From JAPLDA01 sp043787975 (lineage in GTDB: Bacteria; Bacteroidota; Bacteroidia; AKYH767-A; 2013-40CM-41-45), in NCBI GenBank assembly GCA_043787975.1, contig JAYVUK010000032.1, positions 11,185-75,184 on the forward strand: a stretch of DNA of 64,000 bases. Direction: 5' to 3'. The notes under the pieces are model-generated. The model was not told where the DNA came from. It did no database searches and was given only the letters and a program-made list of their open reading frames with translations. Both the position numbers and the translations under genes were made by a program. Position 1 is the stretch's first letter. Each line of letters begins with the position of its first letter. This document shows, piece after piece, positions 18,851 through 27,448 of the stretch.

Positions 18851-18871
18851 GAATGAATATTGAATAATGAA
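18851..18871. repeat. short heptamer array downstream of ftsZ
   Basis: Three 7-base units, GAATGAA, TATTGAA and TAATGAA. The rest of the ftsZ-yqeY gap up to 19015 shows nothing recognisable. Confidence 0.45.
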
Positions 18872-19015
18872 AAATCAGCGCTTATTTAAAATTTTGTATT
18901 ATTAATTACCTGCTCCTACTTTTTAAACACAAAACTTCAGTAACTGCATTTATAGTTTGCAATCAGACCTAGGTCATTTTGTACATTACTGATCCAAATA
19001 ATTGAAAACACTTCT

Positions 19016-19023
19016 TAATTTTG
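19016..19023 (+). promoter_or_regulatory. possible -7 promoter element of yqeY
   Basis: TAATTTTG matches the TAnnTTTG consensus exactly and lies 40 bases before the yqeY ATG. No clear TTG element is seen 19-21 bases upstream, so confidence is low. Confidence 0.35.
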
Positions 19024-19031
19024 TGCGTCCA

Positions 19032-19059
19032 TAACTAAGAACTAAAAACTAATAACTAA
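19032..19059. repeat. heptamer array in the yqeY leader
   Basis: Four 7-base units, TAACTAA, GAACTAA, AAACTAA and TAACTAA, end four bases before the yqeY ATG. Confidence 0.75.
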
Positions 19060-19063
19060 AATC

Positions 19064-19510
19064 ATGACACTCGAAGAAAAAATCAATGCTGATCTTAAAA
19101 CTGCAATGCTGGCTAAAGATGAAGTAACAGTAAGAAGTTTGCGGGCTGTGAAGTCGGCTATTTTGCTTGCAAAAACTTCCGGCAGCGAAGCCGTCTCTGC
19201 GGAAGATGAAATGAAGATGCTTCAAAAGTTAGTGAAGCAAAGAAAAGAATCCCTTGATATTTATCTTCAGCAGAACCGAGCTGACCTTGCCAAAACTGAA
19301 CAGGAAGAAATTGCTGTGATTGAAAAATATCTTCCGAAACAAATGGGTGAGGAGGAAATTAAAGCAGAATTGAAAAAGATAATTGAGCAAGTCGGAGCAA
19401 AAAGTGCGGCTGAAATGGGTAAGGTCATGGGTGCTGCTTCTAAACATTTTGCCGGCAAGGCTGACAATAAAGTTGTTTCTGCGTTGGTAAAGCAGTTGTT
19501 GGGTGGGTGA
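19064..19510 (+). CDS. GatB/YqeY domain-containing protein
   Basis: The 148-residue cytoplasmic protein matches the YqeY family, an alpha-helical two-domain protein related to the C-terminal tRNA-binding part of GatB. Characteristic segments are LRAVKSAIL near 26-34, YLPKQM, and GKVMGAASK near the end. Its biological role is not settled; a tRNA-related function is inferred from the GatB relationship. It commonly follows ftsZ in Bacteroidota. Its leader consists of a heptamer array. Confidence 0.88.
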   Translation: MTLEEKINADLKTAMLAKDEVTVRSLRAVKSAILLAKTSGSEAVSAEDEMKMLQKLVKQRKESLDIYLQQNRADLAKTEQEEIAVIEKYLPKQMGEEEIKAELKKIIEQVGAKSAAEMGKVMGAASKHFAGKADNKVVSALVKQLLGG

Positions 19511-19518
19511 GAGGAAGC

Positions 19519-19574
19519 GGCAGTAGGCAGTTGCAGTAGCGCAAGAAACAGTAGGCAGTGGCAGTAGTCAGAAG
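19519..19574. repeat. degenerate heptamer array downstream of yqeY
   Basis: Units GGCAGTA, GGCAGTT, GCAGTAG, a 9-base break, then CAGTAGG, CAGTGG and CAGTAGT. It fills the gap between yqeY and the convergent ORF6N gene. Confidence 0.6.
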
Positions 19575-19593
19575 TTTTTTTCCTTAAAAATAT

Positions 19594-20151
19594 TTATCTT
19601 TTGTATCCGATCTTCTTTCGTTCTTCCCATTTTACTTGAGCGGCTTTTTCATCCAGCAAATTTTCTAGTGCTTCATAAAGCTGCGCAATATTTACATCGT
19701 GGCTTCCAATTCTCTTTTTTATTTCCAGCAATTGTTTTTTAAGGTCATGACGGCTTAATGCGATTCGCCGTATTTCCACAAAAGCCCTCATGATGGAAAT
19801 GTTCATTTGGACGGCTTTACCGGAATTTAAAACTCCGCTCAACATAGCCACGCCTTGTTCGGTAAAAGCATACGGCAAATATTTGTCAGTGCGGTTTTGA
19901 GGTATTTCCATCATCACAATTTGTGATGATGAACTTTTCTTAATCATTTCAACCTGTTGCCTGATACTTTGAAATTCGAGGGGCTTGAGTTGAAACATAA
20001 AGTCATCAGGGAAGCGTTCGGCGTTGCGCTTGACAGCTTGATTCAAAACCCTTGTTTCGACTTCGTAGAGAATTGCTAAATCAAAATCGAGCATGACCCG
20101 CTCCCCTCTTAATTCGTATATCCTGCTTTGGATACTTTTAATGATACGCAT
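19594..20151 (-). CDS. ORF6N domain-containing protein
   Basis: The 185-residue protein has an N-terminal ORF6N domain (roughly residues 5-95), recognisable from IYELRGERVMLDFDLAILY, the ALNQAVKRN-like stretch and FPDDFMFQL, and a helical C-terminal tail. ORF6N is a putative DNA-binding domain best known from phages and mobile elements (KilA-N neighbourhood) but is also common as a lone chromosomal gene in Bacteroidota. No phage genes are nearby, so it is likely an isolated acquisition. Target and function are unknown. Confidence 0.8.
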   Translation of the reverse strand: MRIIKSIQSRIYELRGERVMLDFDLAILYEVETRVLNQAVKRNAERFPDDFMFQLKPLEFQSIRQQVEMIKKSSSSQIVMMEIPQNRTDKYLPYAFTEQGVAMLSGVLNSGKAVQMNISIMRAFVEIRRIALSRHDLKKQLLEIKKRIGSHDVNIAQLYEALENLLDEKAAQVKWEERKKIGYKR

Positions 20152-20230
20152 GGTTAGAGAAAAATTATAAAATAACCGAAAGACAAATGTAATTTTTTAT
20201 GAGCATATCACAGTTTAGAATTTACAGATG

Positions 20231-20349
20231 AGCCTTTTATTATTTTTGTTTTCCTTTGATAACGAACCAGTTACTAACTAGCCCTGACCGAAATGAATCC
20301 CGCTTTTCGCGGGAGAAATGAAGGGCAGGATAGCCGGTCATAAAAGGCT
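20231..20349 (+). ncRNA. probable structured RNA, possibly Flavo-1-like
   Basis: A perfect 10-base outer stem (20231-20240 with 20340-20349) encloses three further pairings: GCCCT/AGGGC (20281-20285, 20322-20326), CCCGC/GCGGG (20299-20303, 20309-20313), and TGACCG/CGGTCA (20285-20290, 20335-20340). The last crosses the first, so a pseudoknot is possible. The AGCCCTGA and GCAGGATAGC elements resemble, from memory, the Flavo-1 RNA motif of this phylum. It lies in the 370-base gap before cspA. Strand is inferred only from that resemblance and the direction of cspA. Confidence 0.5.
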
Positions 20350-20386
20350 GTTCAGCATCGCTCCAAAACTTAAATTTTTACCCCTC

Positions 20387-20417
20387 TTGTAAACCTGAAA
20401 TATAATTTTCATCTTTG
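20387..20417 (+). promoter_or_regulatory. candidate cspA promoter
   Basis: TTG (20387-20389), 20 bases, then CATCTTTG (20410-20417), one mismatch from TAnnTTTG. Transcription from here would give a leader of about 100 bases, as is usual for cold-shock genes. Confidence 0.5.
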
Positions 20418-20522
20418 GCACAAAATTAAATTATTAGTAACCCGCAACTTAAAAATTAAATACTCACAAAGGCAGATGTTAAACGGGTGCTGTCTGACTT
20501 TTGTGAACAAATAAAACACTTA

Positions 20523-20717
20523 ATGAAAACAGGTAAAGTAAAATTCTTTAATGAGGCGAAGGGTTTCGGCTTCATTGTCGCTGACGACACAAACGCTGAA
20601 GTGTTTGTTCATCACAGTGGATTGGTTGACAAAATCCGTGAGAACGACACGGTAGAGTTTGAAGTTACAGAAGGAAAGAAAGGCTTGAATGCTGTAAACG
20701 TAAAAAGAGTGAAGTAA
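20523..20717 (+). CDS. cspA: cold shock protein (CspA family)
   Basis: The 64-residue protein is a single cold-shock domain that binds single-stranded RNA and DNA and acts as an RNA chaperone. RNP-1 is KGFGFI at 13-18 and RNP-2 is VFVHH at 27-31. I start at the ATG giving MKTGKVKFF; an upstream in-frame ATG at 20487 would add 12 unrelated residues. A long leader and an adjacent structured RNA precede it, and a strong terminator follows, so it is a single-gene unit. Confidence 0.93.
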   Translation: MKTGKVKFFNEAKGFGFIVADDTNAEVFVHHSGLVDKIRENDTVEFEVTEGKKGLNAVNVKRVK

Positions 20718-20740
20718 CACAAAACACTACAAAATTTAAA

Positions 20741-20772
20741 ACGGGAACTCGAACAGGTTCCCGTTTTTTTTT
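20741..20772 (+). terminator. rho-independent terminator of cspA
   Basis: Arms ACGGGAAC (20741-20748) and GTTCCCGT (20757-20764) with an 8-base loop, followed by a run of T. Confidence 0.9.
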
Positions 20773-20878
20773 GATGAATCTCGTTTTTCGAAAGTCGCGC
20801 CAAAGGCGGACGAATCGAAAAACTTAGATTCATCAATCCCGATAGCGTAGCGTATCCGGATCTGTTAACACCTTTCTT

Positions 20879-20913
20879 AATTTATAATTTATAATTTAAA
20901 ATTTAGAATTTCT
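20879..20913. repeat. heptamer array between cspA and doxX
   Basis: Five 7-base units, AATTTAT, AATTTAT, AATTTAA, AATTTAG and AATTTCT, end at the stop codon of the DoxX gene. Confidence 0.7.
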
Positions 20914-21350
20914 CAAGTGTGCTCATGCGTCCTCATAAACGCATCCGCAGAAAATTTTCCGGACCCGAAAATGAGAAAGAAGATTAGCAGAGCAAGCACT
21001 AAGATGGATAGTCCCAACTCGGAGTGAATCGTGAAGAATCCTTTGTCGGCATTCACAAAAACAATCGCTCCTGCCAGAATTGGAATCTGAAACAGAATAG
21101 CAAATCGGGTAAGCAGTCCGATGATGATCAGAAAACCTCCCATCAAATGAGCCAGCGCAACATAATGCGCGAGGAAAACAGCATAGATTGAAAAGGCGCT
21201 GTGCGCAATCATGTTGTAAATAGCGTCTGTGTTTTGAATAAAGATGACTCCTTTAAAGAAGATAATCATTCCGAGAATTATTCTCAGAACCGGAAACCAC
21301 TTCGTTTGGTGAAGGTCACCCCACGTTTCTATTTTTTGGATGGTATTCAT
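20913..21350 (-). CDS. DoxX family membrane protein
   Basis: The 145-residue protein has four predicted membrane helices and the DoxX-like pattern of a conserved first helix (VLRIILGMIIFFKG) and LMGGFLIIIGLLTRFA. DoxX proteins are small inner-membrane proteins linked in some bacteria to oxidative stress or thiosulfate:quinone oxidation; no catalytic role can be read here. It is a single gene on the minus strand, divergent from the sugar transporter and separated from it by 200 bases with no clear feature. Confidence 0.85.
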   Translation of the reverse strand: MNTIQKIETWGDLHQTKWFPVLRIILGMIIFFKGVIFIQNTDAIYNMIAHSAFSIYAVFLAHYVALAHLMGGFLIIIGLLTRFAILFQIPILAGAIVFVNADKGFFTIHSELGLSILVLALLIFFLIFGSGKFSADAFMRTHEHT

Positions 21351-21551
21351 GACAGTTAGTTTTAGAGGTTAGACATGAATTGTTCTTACAAAGTTTACGA
21401 TATTTTTTTTGCAATTCCAATTCCGGCTTGTTGAATAAGTTGTTTGTAACCGCTTTCAAGCTGCTTTTCATCGCATCATTTCTTTTCTACTTTGCATCCA
21501 CACGCTGACGATATTTCTTCGCTATAGAAAATTCGTTTTTAAACCAATCGC

Positions 21552-23036
21552 ATGAATCAGAACTCAACAGGCAAATCATCGCTGCCAATTCTTATCTCCG
21601 TATTTTTCTTTTGGGGATTTGTGGCAGCCAGCAACGACATTCTTATTCCTGTCTTTAAGGAGAAATTAAATCTTGAACAATGGCAAAGCCAGCTGATTTC
21701 TGTCGCCTTTTATGTTGCTTACACAGTTGGATCACTCATTTATTTTTTGGTTTCAAAAATCAATGGTGGTGATATTCTGAACAGAATAGGCTACAAAAAT
21801 GGAATTGCTTTCGGACTGATCTTTTCTGCCCTCGGCACGTTGTTGTTTTATCCTGCTGCCATGACTTCTTCTTTTGGTTTGATGATAAGCGGGTTGTTTA
21901 TAGTCGGACTTGGATTTTCTCTTCAGCAAACTGCCGCTAATCCGCTTGCAATAAATATCGGTGATTCTAAAAAAGGTGCGCAGCGATTAAGTTTAGCCGG
22001 AGGTATCAATAACATCGGAACTACGATAGGACCTGTCATTGTTAGTCTTGCAATCTTTGGCTCGCTAAAGGCCGGAGCCAAACTGGAGAATCTTGAATCG
22101 GTGAAAACTCCTTACATGATTTTAGGTGCAGCATTTGTAATTGTTGCATTGATTTTCAAATTCTCATCTCTTCCGAATAAAATTCATCATGAGGAAGAAC
22201 AAGCTGATTCAAAGAAAATTTCTTCTGCAAGAAAAAGTGCGCTCAACTATCCTCAACTGTGGCTCGGAATGATAGGCATTTTTGTTTATGTTGGAGTTGA
22301 AGTGTCAACAGCATCTAATCTTCCTGAGTTTATGCGGCAACATCTGAATACTCCAACCAACGAAGTTGCACCATACGTTTCTCTTTTCTGGGCCAGTTTG
22401 ATGATCGGAAGATGGTCGGGCGCAGTAGGAGCATTTGATCTGAAAGCAGGAACAAAACAAATGTTACGTTTCTTTTTGCCTTACGCCGCTTTCGCTGTTT
22501 TCTTATTTGTAAATTTTCTTGCCAACCATGATTTGCAACCATTCTACTTGTATTTCTTTGTCATCATTGCAATCATCATCGCAGATATATTAAGTAAAGG
22601 AAACCCGGCTCGTCAGCTGATGATTTTTTCCATGCTGGGAATTACTTCTCTCATCATTGGAATCCTTTCGGATGGAATGGTCAGCGTGTATGCATTTATC
22701 AGTGTCGGATTGTTTTGCTCTACGTTGTGGCCTTGCATCTTCACCCTTGCCATTGCCGGATTGGGAAAACATACCAACGACGGATCAAGTTTTTTAATCA
22801 TGATGATTATGGGAGGCGGATTAATCAGCTGGCTCCAGGGATTTCTTGCAAAAGATTCCCTGCTTGGCATACAGTGGAGCTATCTTACCGGTGTTGCATG
22901 TTTCGCATATCTTGCTTTTTATGGATGGCGTGTTAAGCAGATTTTGAAATTGCAAGGGATTGATTATGATGAACCGAAAATTTCTTTGCTTTCCCATGAA
23001 AGTGAAAAAGCAGGAATCTTACAAAGTGAAATATAA
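21552..23036 (+). CDS. sugar MFS transporter (FHS/FucP-type)
   Basis: The 494-residue protein has about 12 membrane helices and resembles the fucose/glucose/galactose:H+ symporters of the major facilitator superfamily (FFFWGFVAASNDILIP near the start; GFSLQQTAANPL in helix 4). Family members carry fucose, glucose, galactose or N-acetylglucosamine. Because the next genes encode exo-glycosidases releasing GlcNAc and mannose, GlcNAc or mannose import is a reasonable guess but not demonstrated. It is probably the first gene of the N-glycan cluster. Confidence 0.88.
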   Translation: MNQNSTGKSSLPILISVFFFWGFVAASNDILIPVFKEKLNLEQWQSQLISVAFYVAYTVGSLIYFLVSKINGGDILNRIGYKNGIAFGLIFSALGTLLFYPAAMTSSFGLMISGLFIVGLGFSLQQTAANPLAINIGDSKKGAQRLSLAGGINNIGTTIGPVIVSLAIFGSLKAGAKLENLESVKTPYMILGAAFVIVALIFKFSSLPNKIHHEEEQADSKKISSARKSALNYPQLWLGMIGIFVYVGVEVSTASNLPEFMRQHLNTPTNEVAPYVSLFWASLMIGRWSGAVGAFDLKAGTKQMLRFFLPYAAFAVFLFVNFLANHDLQPFYLYFFVIIAIIIADILSKGNPARQLMIFSMLGITSLIIGILSDGMVSVYAFISVGLFCSTLWPCIFTLAIAGLGKHTNDGSSFLIMMIMGGGLISWLQGFLAKDSLLGIQWSYLTGVACFAYLAFYGWRVKQILKLQGIDYDEPKISLLSHESEKAGILQSEI

Positions 23037-23108
23037 ACTTCATCAGATCAACTTTTTATTTTGGATTTGATTTGTTAATCTTTGCTGCCAATACATTCCT
23101 TTAAGGAT

Positions 23109-23909
23109 ATGAAATTTCCGGTTCTCGCTTTCTTCTTATTGCTTCATGCTTGCTTGTTTGCACAGACCGGTGAAAACAAACCGGAGCAAAAAAAAGGCAA
23201 AGGCACATTCTATTTCATCTGGGGTTATAATAAGGACTGGTTTTCTAAAAGTGATTTACATTTTGTAGATCACATTACCGATAATTATGATTTCACTTTG
23301 TACGGAGTGAAAGCAGATGATCGCATCGGGCTCTCCAAAATTTTTAACAATGATATTTCTATTCCGCAATATGTTTATCGCTTCGGCTATTATTTCAATG
23401 ACAAACATAATCTGGGTATTGAACTGAATTTTGATCATGCAAAATACATCATGATTCAGGATCAACGTGTTCATATAAAGGGAAACATTCATGGAGAAAC
23501 GATGGACAAGGACACCATCCTTCAACCGGACTTTCTAAAGTTTGAACATACCAACGGTGCAAATTTTATGATGGTGAACTTATTGAAGCGGACAAAATTT
23601 TTTCAAAGCAAAAATCAGAAGCATGTATTGAACTATGTTTTAAAACCCGGAGTCGGAATCGTTATTCCGAAAACTGATGTTACACTTTTTGGAACACGCA
23701 GAGATAACGTGTTTCACATCGCCGGATATATCATGGGACTTGATGGAGAATTGAGATATGAATTCGGAAAGCACTTATTTGCTGAGACAGGGTTCAAAGG
23801 TTGCTTTGCCAATTATACCAATGTACTGACCCTCGGAGAGGCAAGAGCAAACCATCACTTTTTTTCTCTTGAGTTTCTTTTCGCTGCAGGATATGCAATT
23901 CCCTGGTAA
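23109..23909 (+). CDS. secreted envelope protein, probable outer-membrane beta-barrel
   Basis: The 266-residue protein starts with a signal peptide (MKFPVLAFFLLLHACLFA, cleavage before QTG). The mature part alternates polar and hydrophobic residues, is rich in Tyr, Phe and Gly, and ends in Trp, as expected for an outer-membrane barrel. The ATG at 23109 is preferred over an upstream TTG that would precede the signal peptide. I do not recognise a family. Its place between the transporter and hexosaminidase suggests a role in the same glycan system, but this is only context. Confidence 0.65.
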   Translation: MKFPVLAFFLLLHACLFAQTGENKPEQKKGKGTFYFIWGYNKDWFSKSDLHFVDHITDNYDFTLYGVKADDRIGLSKIFNNDISIPQYVYRFGYYFNDKHNLGIELNFDHAKYIMIQDQRVHIKGNIHGETMDKDTILQPDFLKFEHTNGANFMMVNLLKRTKFFQSKNQKHVLNYVLKPGVGIVIPKTDVTLFGTRRDNVFHIAGYIMGLDGELRYEFGKHLFAETGFKGCFANYTNVLTLGEARANHHFFSLEFLFAAGYAIPW

Positions 23910-23974
23910 TGGAAAAGTGATATTTTATCCTTTTCTTAGTAGAGAAATAAATGTAACAAATTTATATTTATCGA

Positions 23975-26269
23975 ATGAGAATATATTTCCTGTTAACTGT
24001 TTACTGTCTTCTGTTTACTGCTGTTTTTGCGCAGCAGGTTGATACGAACATTGATCTCGAAAAATTTTCCGTCATTCCCAAACCTGGCTCTGTTATTTTC
24101 CTGGAAGGAATATTTTCTATCTCTTCAGAAACTACGATTTCTGTTGACGGGAATGAAACAAAATCGGACGCAGAAGTTTTTAATGCATCACTCGAAAAAA
24201 TTTGTGGACTCAAACTGAGAATCGTTCAGGGAGACGCTCCGATGAGAAGTCCGATTGTGCTGATCAATACAACATCAGCCGCTTTCAAAAAGGATTCTTA
24301 TAAACTCACAGTCTTTCAAAATAAAATTTCAATCATTGGAAAAGATGCTGGAGTATTTTATGGGCTGCAAACCTTGTTGCAATTGATTCAGCAAAAGGAA
24401 AATTCAATCCAGGTTCCGTGTGTAATGATCTCTGATGAACCTCGGTTTTCCTGGAGAGGAATGCATCTTGATGTATGTCGGCACTTTTTTCCGAAAGAGT
24501 TTATTGAGAAATACATTGACATGATCGCGCTATATAAAATGAATACATTTCACTGGCATCTTACCGAAGACCAGGGCTGGAGAATCGAGATAAAAAAATA
24601 TCCGAAACTCACGGAAGTCGGTGCGTGGCGAAACGGTTCGATGATTGGCGCATACAGCGCGCAACAGTTTGATACGGTTCGTTATGGAAGATTTTATTCG
24701 CAGGATGACATAAAGGAAATTGTTGCATATGCAACCAAACGCCACATTACAGTAGTTCCTGAAATTGAAATGCCCGGACATTCGCTTGCTGCGCTTGCTT
24801 CCTATCCTGAACTCGCGTGCACGAGCGGACCGTTTGAAGTGGCAAAAGCATGGGGCGTTTTTGATGATGTGTATTGCCCAAAGGAAGAGACATTTAAGTT
24901 TCTTGAAAACGTATTGAGTGAAGTATGCGAATTATTTCCGGGAAAATCCATTCACATTGGTGGTGATGAATGCCCCAAAGTGCGGTGGAAAAATTGCAAG
25001 CATTGCAAAGCGTTGATGAAAAAATTAAAACTGAAGGATGAGAACCAACTGCAAAGTTATTTCATCAGGCGCATGGAAAAATTTCTGAATAAAAAAGGAA
25101 AACAGATAATTGGTTGGGATGAAATTCTCGAAGGTGGACTTGCTCGAGGCGCTACGGTGATGAGCTGGCGCGGCACAGATGGCGGTATTGCTGCTGCAAA
25201 GAAACATCACAAGGTAGTGATGACTCCGGGTGCGTATTGCTATTTTGATCATTACCAGGGAAGCCCGCAATATGAACCGCTTGCCATTGGTGGTTACACA
25301 ACAGTTGAAAAAGTCTATTCCTATGAACCGATTCCTGCTGTGCTGGATTCATCCGAACAAAAATATATTCTCGGTGCGCAGGGAAATGTATGGACGGAAT
25401 ATATTCTTACGCCTCAGCATGTAGAATACATGGCTGTGCCTCGCATGTGTGCGCTTGCTGAAGTTTTGTGGAGTCCGAAAGAGCAAAAGGATTATCCTGA
25501 TTTTCAGAACAGGTTGCTGAAACATTTTTCGTTGCTCGATAGACTGAATATAAATTATTCAAAAGCGATCTATGAACTAAAAACTTCAGTGAAACCGTTG
25601 GTCGAAAAAAACGGAGTTTCATTCGAACTGTCGTCTCCGTTTACAAACGGAAAAATATGTTATACAACAGATGGGACTGATCCGAAAATTAATTCAGCAG
25701 TTTATTCTTCAGCAATTCCTGTTATTAAAAGTAGCACGTTGAAAGCTGCATATTTCGAAGGCGAAAAGAAAAAAGGAAATGTTCTCGAACAGATTTTTTT
25801 TGTGACGAAGTCCACGGGAAAAGAAGTGACGCTTGAAACTCCTCCGAATGAAAAATATTTTTGTAACGGAGCACAATCCCTGGTTGACGGTATCAAAGGA
25901 GGTTTACACAAACACGGACAAAATTGGCTGGGTTGGTGGGGACCTGATATCGTTGCAACGATTGATCTCGGAGAAAGGAAATCTTTCTCAAAAATTTCTT
26001 TCGATGTATTCGATGATGAACCCGCCTGGATATATCTTCCTAAAAGTATTGAAGTTTTAATTTCCGATGACGGGATTAATTTTACGACCTTGACTAAAAT
26101 TTCAGGTGACGAGATAAAAGGAATGAATGAAGTTGTTGAGAAAAATTTCGGAGAGCAGTCATCTCGTTATATAAAAGTGATTGCAAAGAATCCCGGAAGA
26201 ATTCCTGATGGTAAACAAGGATCAGGAAATAATTCATGGTTGTTTGTGGATGAAATTTCGGTTGAATAG
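23975..26269 (+). CDS. secreted beta-N-acetylhexosaminidase (GH20)
   Basis: This 764-residue enzyme removes terminal beta-linked N-acetylhexosamine. A signal peptide is cleaved after TAVFA. The GH20b-type N-domain covers about 30-150, and the catalytic barrel about 155-500, with the D331-E332 pair in HIGGDECPK (Asp assists the substrate acetamido group, Glu is acid/base) and the family stretch FHWHLTEDQGWR. A chitobiase-type C-terminal module (about 545-600) and a discoidin-like sugar-binding module (about 620-764) follow. Both modules recur in the GH92 enzyme of this cluster. Its signal peptide is encoded by a heptamer array. Confidence 0.93.
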   Translation: MRIYFLLTVYCLLFTAVFAQQVDTNIDLEKFSVIPKPGSVIFLEGIFSISSETTISVDGNETKSDAEVFNASLEKICGLKLRIVQGDAPMRSPIVLINTTSAAFKKDSYKLTVFQNKISIIGKDAGVFYGLQTLLQLIQQKENSIQVPCVMISDEPRFSWRGMHLDVCRHFFPKEFIEKYIDMIALYKMNTFHWHLTEDQGWRIEIKKYPKLTEVGAWRNGSMIGAYSAQQFDTVRYGRFYSQDDIKEIVAYATKRHITVVPEIEMPGHSLAALASYPELACTSGPFEVAKAWGVFDDVYCPKEETFKFLENVLSEVCELFPGKSIHIGGDECPKVRWKNCKHCKALMKKLKLKDENQLQSYFIRRMEKFLNKKGKQIIGWDEILEGGLARGATVMSWRGTDGGIAAAKKHHKVVMTPGAYCYFDHYQGSPQYEPLAIGGYTTVEKVYSYEPIPAVLDSSEQKYILGAQGNVWTEYILTPQHVEYMAVPRMCALAEVLWSPKEQKDYPDFQNRLLKHFSLLDRLNINYSKAIYELKTSVKPLVEKNGVSFELSSPFTNGKICYTTDGTDPKINSAVYSSAIPVIKSSTLKAAYFEGEKKKGNVLEQIFFVTKSTGKEVTLETPPNEKYFCNGAQSLVDGIKGGLHKHGQNWLGWWGPDIVATIDLGERKSFSKISFDVFDDEPAWIYLPKSIEVLISDDGINFTTLTKISGDEIKGMNEVVEKNFGEQSSRYIKVIAKNPGRIPDGKQGSGNNSWLFVDEISVE
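23990..24024. repeat. heptamer array inside the GH20 signal-peptide coding region
   Basis: Five 7-base units, CTGTTAA, CTGTTTA, CTGTCTT, CTGTTTA and CTGCTGT, encode the hydrophobic core LLTVYCLLFTAV. Confidence 0.7.
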
Positions 26270-26271
26270 CC

Positions 26272-26303
26272 CACAACTTTTAGCCCACGACTTCAGTCGT
26301 GGG
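26272..26303. repeat. REP-like palindrome
   Basis: CCCACGAC (26284-26291) and GTCGTGGG (26296-26303) form a perfect 8-base stem with a TTCA loop, preceded by TAG. A partial copy, TAGCCCACAAC, lies just before it. Palindromes of this kind, from memory, are dispersed in Bacteroidota and resemble REP elements served by Y1 transposases. Confidence 0.5.
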
Positions 26304-26355
26304 AAAATAAATGATGGATCAAAAAATCGTTTCAAGGATTTATAAATTTGAATAA

Positions 26356-27333
26356 ATGGCAACACGAAGAGTTTTTATCAAATGGTCTGCGTTGAGCGCA
26401 GCCCTTTTATCGGTCAACAGATCCAACGCAAAGAAAATTTCCATTCCATCATCAGCAACAAAGCCGATTGTGATTTCGACATGGAAGCATGGACAGGAAG
26501 CAAATGTGGATGCCTGGAAAATTCTTTCCTCCGGTGGACGCGCATTGGATGCGGTAGAAAAAGGTGTGATGAATACGGAGGAGAATTTACGAAACCTCAG
26601 TGTCGGGCTCGGTGGCTTGCCCGACCGCGATGGTCACGTAACATTGGATGCATGCATCATGGATGAACTTGCTAACTGCGGTTCGGTGGCTTTTCTTGAA
26701 CACATCAAGCATCCCATTTCCGTGGCGCGGATGGTGATGGAAAAAACTCCGCATGTGATGCTCGTTGGAGAAGGTGCGTTGAAGTTCGCTTTGGATAATG
26801 GTTTCAAGAAGGAAAAATTTGATCGTACTCCGGAATCCGATAAGGCCTGGAAGGAATGGTTGAAAAAAGCAGAATACAAACCCATCGTCAATTTTGAAAA
26901 TCACGATACGATTGGAATGGTTGCCCTGGATGCTGCAGGAAATCTTTCAGGAGCTTGCACCACCAGCGGCATGGCATATAAACTTCATGGCCGTGTCGGG
27001 GATTCGCCGATTATCGGTGCGGGATTGTATGTCGACAATGAAGTGGGAGCAGCAACGGCTACAGGAACAGGAGAGGAAGTGATTCGCATTTGTGGAACTC
27101 ACTTGGTTGTCGAGTTGATGCGACAGGGGAAATCTCCGGAAGATGCTTGCCGCGAAGCGGTCGAGCGAATTGTAAAAAAGCAACCAACGAAATCAAAGGA
27201 GTTACAGGTTGGTTTTCTTGCATTGAATAAGAACGGTGAATACGGCGCATATTGTCTACAAACCGGATTCAACTATGCTGTGTATTCTGAGAAAATGAAG
27301 AACGAATTGATTGATGGAAAGAGTTACTATTAG
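26356..27333 (+). CDS. N4-(beta-N-acetylglucosaminyl)-L-asparaginase (aspartylglucosaminidase)
   Basis: This Ntn hydrolase cleaves the GlcNAc-asparagine bond, the last step in dismantling an N-glycan. The 325-residue precursor has a twin-arginine-like leader (TRRVFIK then SALSAALL), so Tat export is likely. The autoproteolysis site is in NHDTIG, cleaving between D184 and T185; T185 becomes the nucleophile of the beta subunit. Downstream it has GRVGDSPIIGAGLY and ATGTGEE, family motifs for substrate binding. It sits between GH20 and beta-mannosidase genes, fitting its role. Confidence 0.92.
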   Translation: MATRRVFIKWSALSAALLSVNRSNAKKISIPSSATKPIVISTWKHGQEANVDAWKILSSGGRALDAVEKGVMNTEENLRNLSVGLGGLPDRDGHVTLDACIMDELANCGSVAFLEHIKHPISVARMVMEKTPHVMLVGEGALKFALDNGFKKEKFDRTPESDKAWKEWLKKAEYKPIVNFENHDTIGMVALDAAGNLSGACTTSGMAYKLHGRVGDSPIIGAGLYVDNEVGAATATGTGEEVIRICGTHLVVELMRQGKSPEDACREAVERIVKKQPTKSKELQVGFLALNKNGEYGAYCLQTGFNYAVYSEKMKNELIDGKSYY

Positions 27334-27367
27334 ATTTGAGATAGGTGATGTGAGACATGAGATATAC
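27333..27367. repeat. heptamer array downstream of the aspartylglucosaminidase gene
   Basis: Five 7-base units starting at the last base of the stop codon: GATTTGA, GATAGGT, GATGTGA, GACATGA and GATATAC. Confidence 0.6.
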
Positions 27368-27448
27368 ACTTCGCTTATTCGTAAAGTCGTTTTAAATCCG
27401 TAATTCGATAGAGGAATTTTAAAGAGTCTCTTTTAATAAACCTAAGCC

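Noticed and set aside
19594..20151. ORF6N gene as part of a prophage or transposon
   Set aside because: No integrase, structural phage gene, terminal repeat or target duplication is visible around it.
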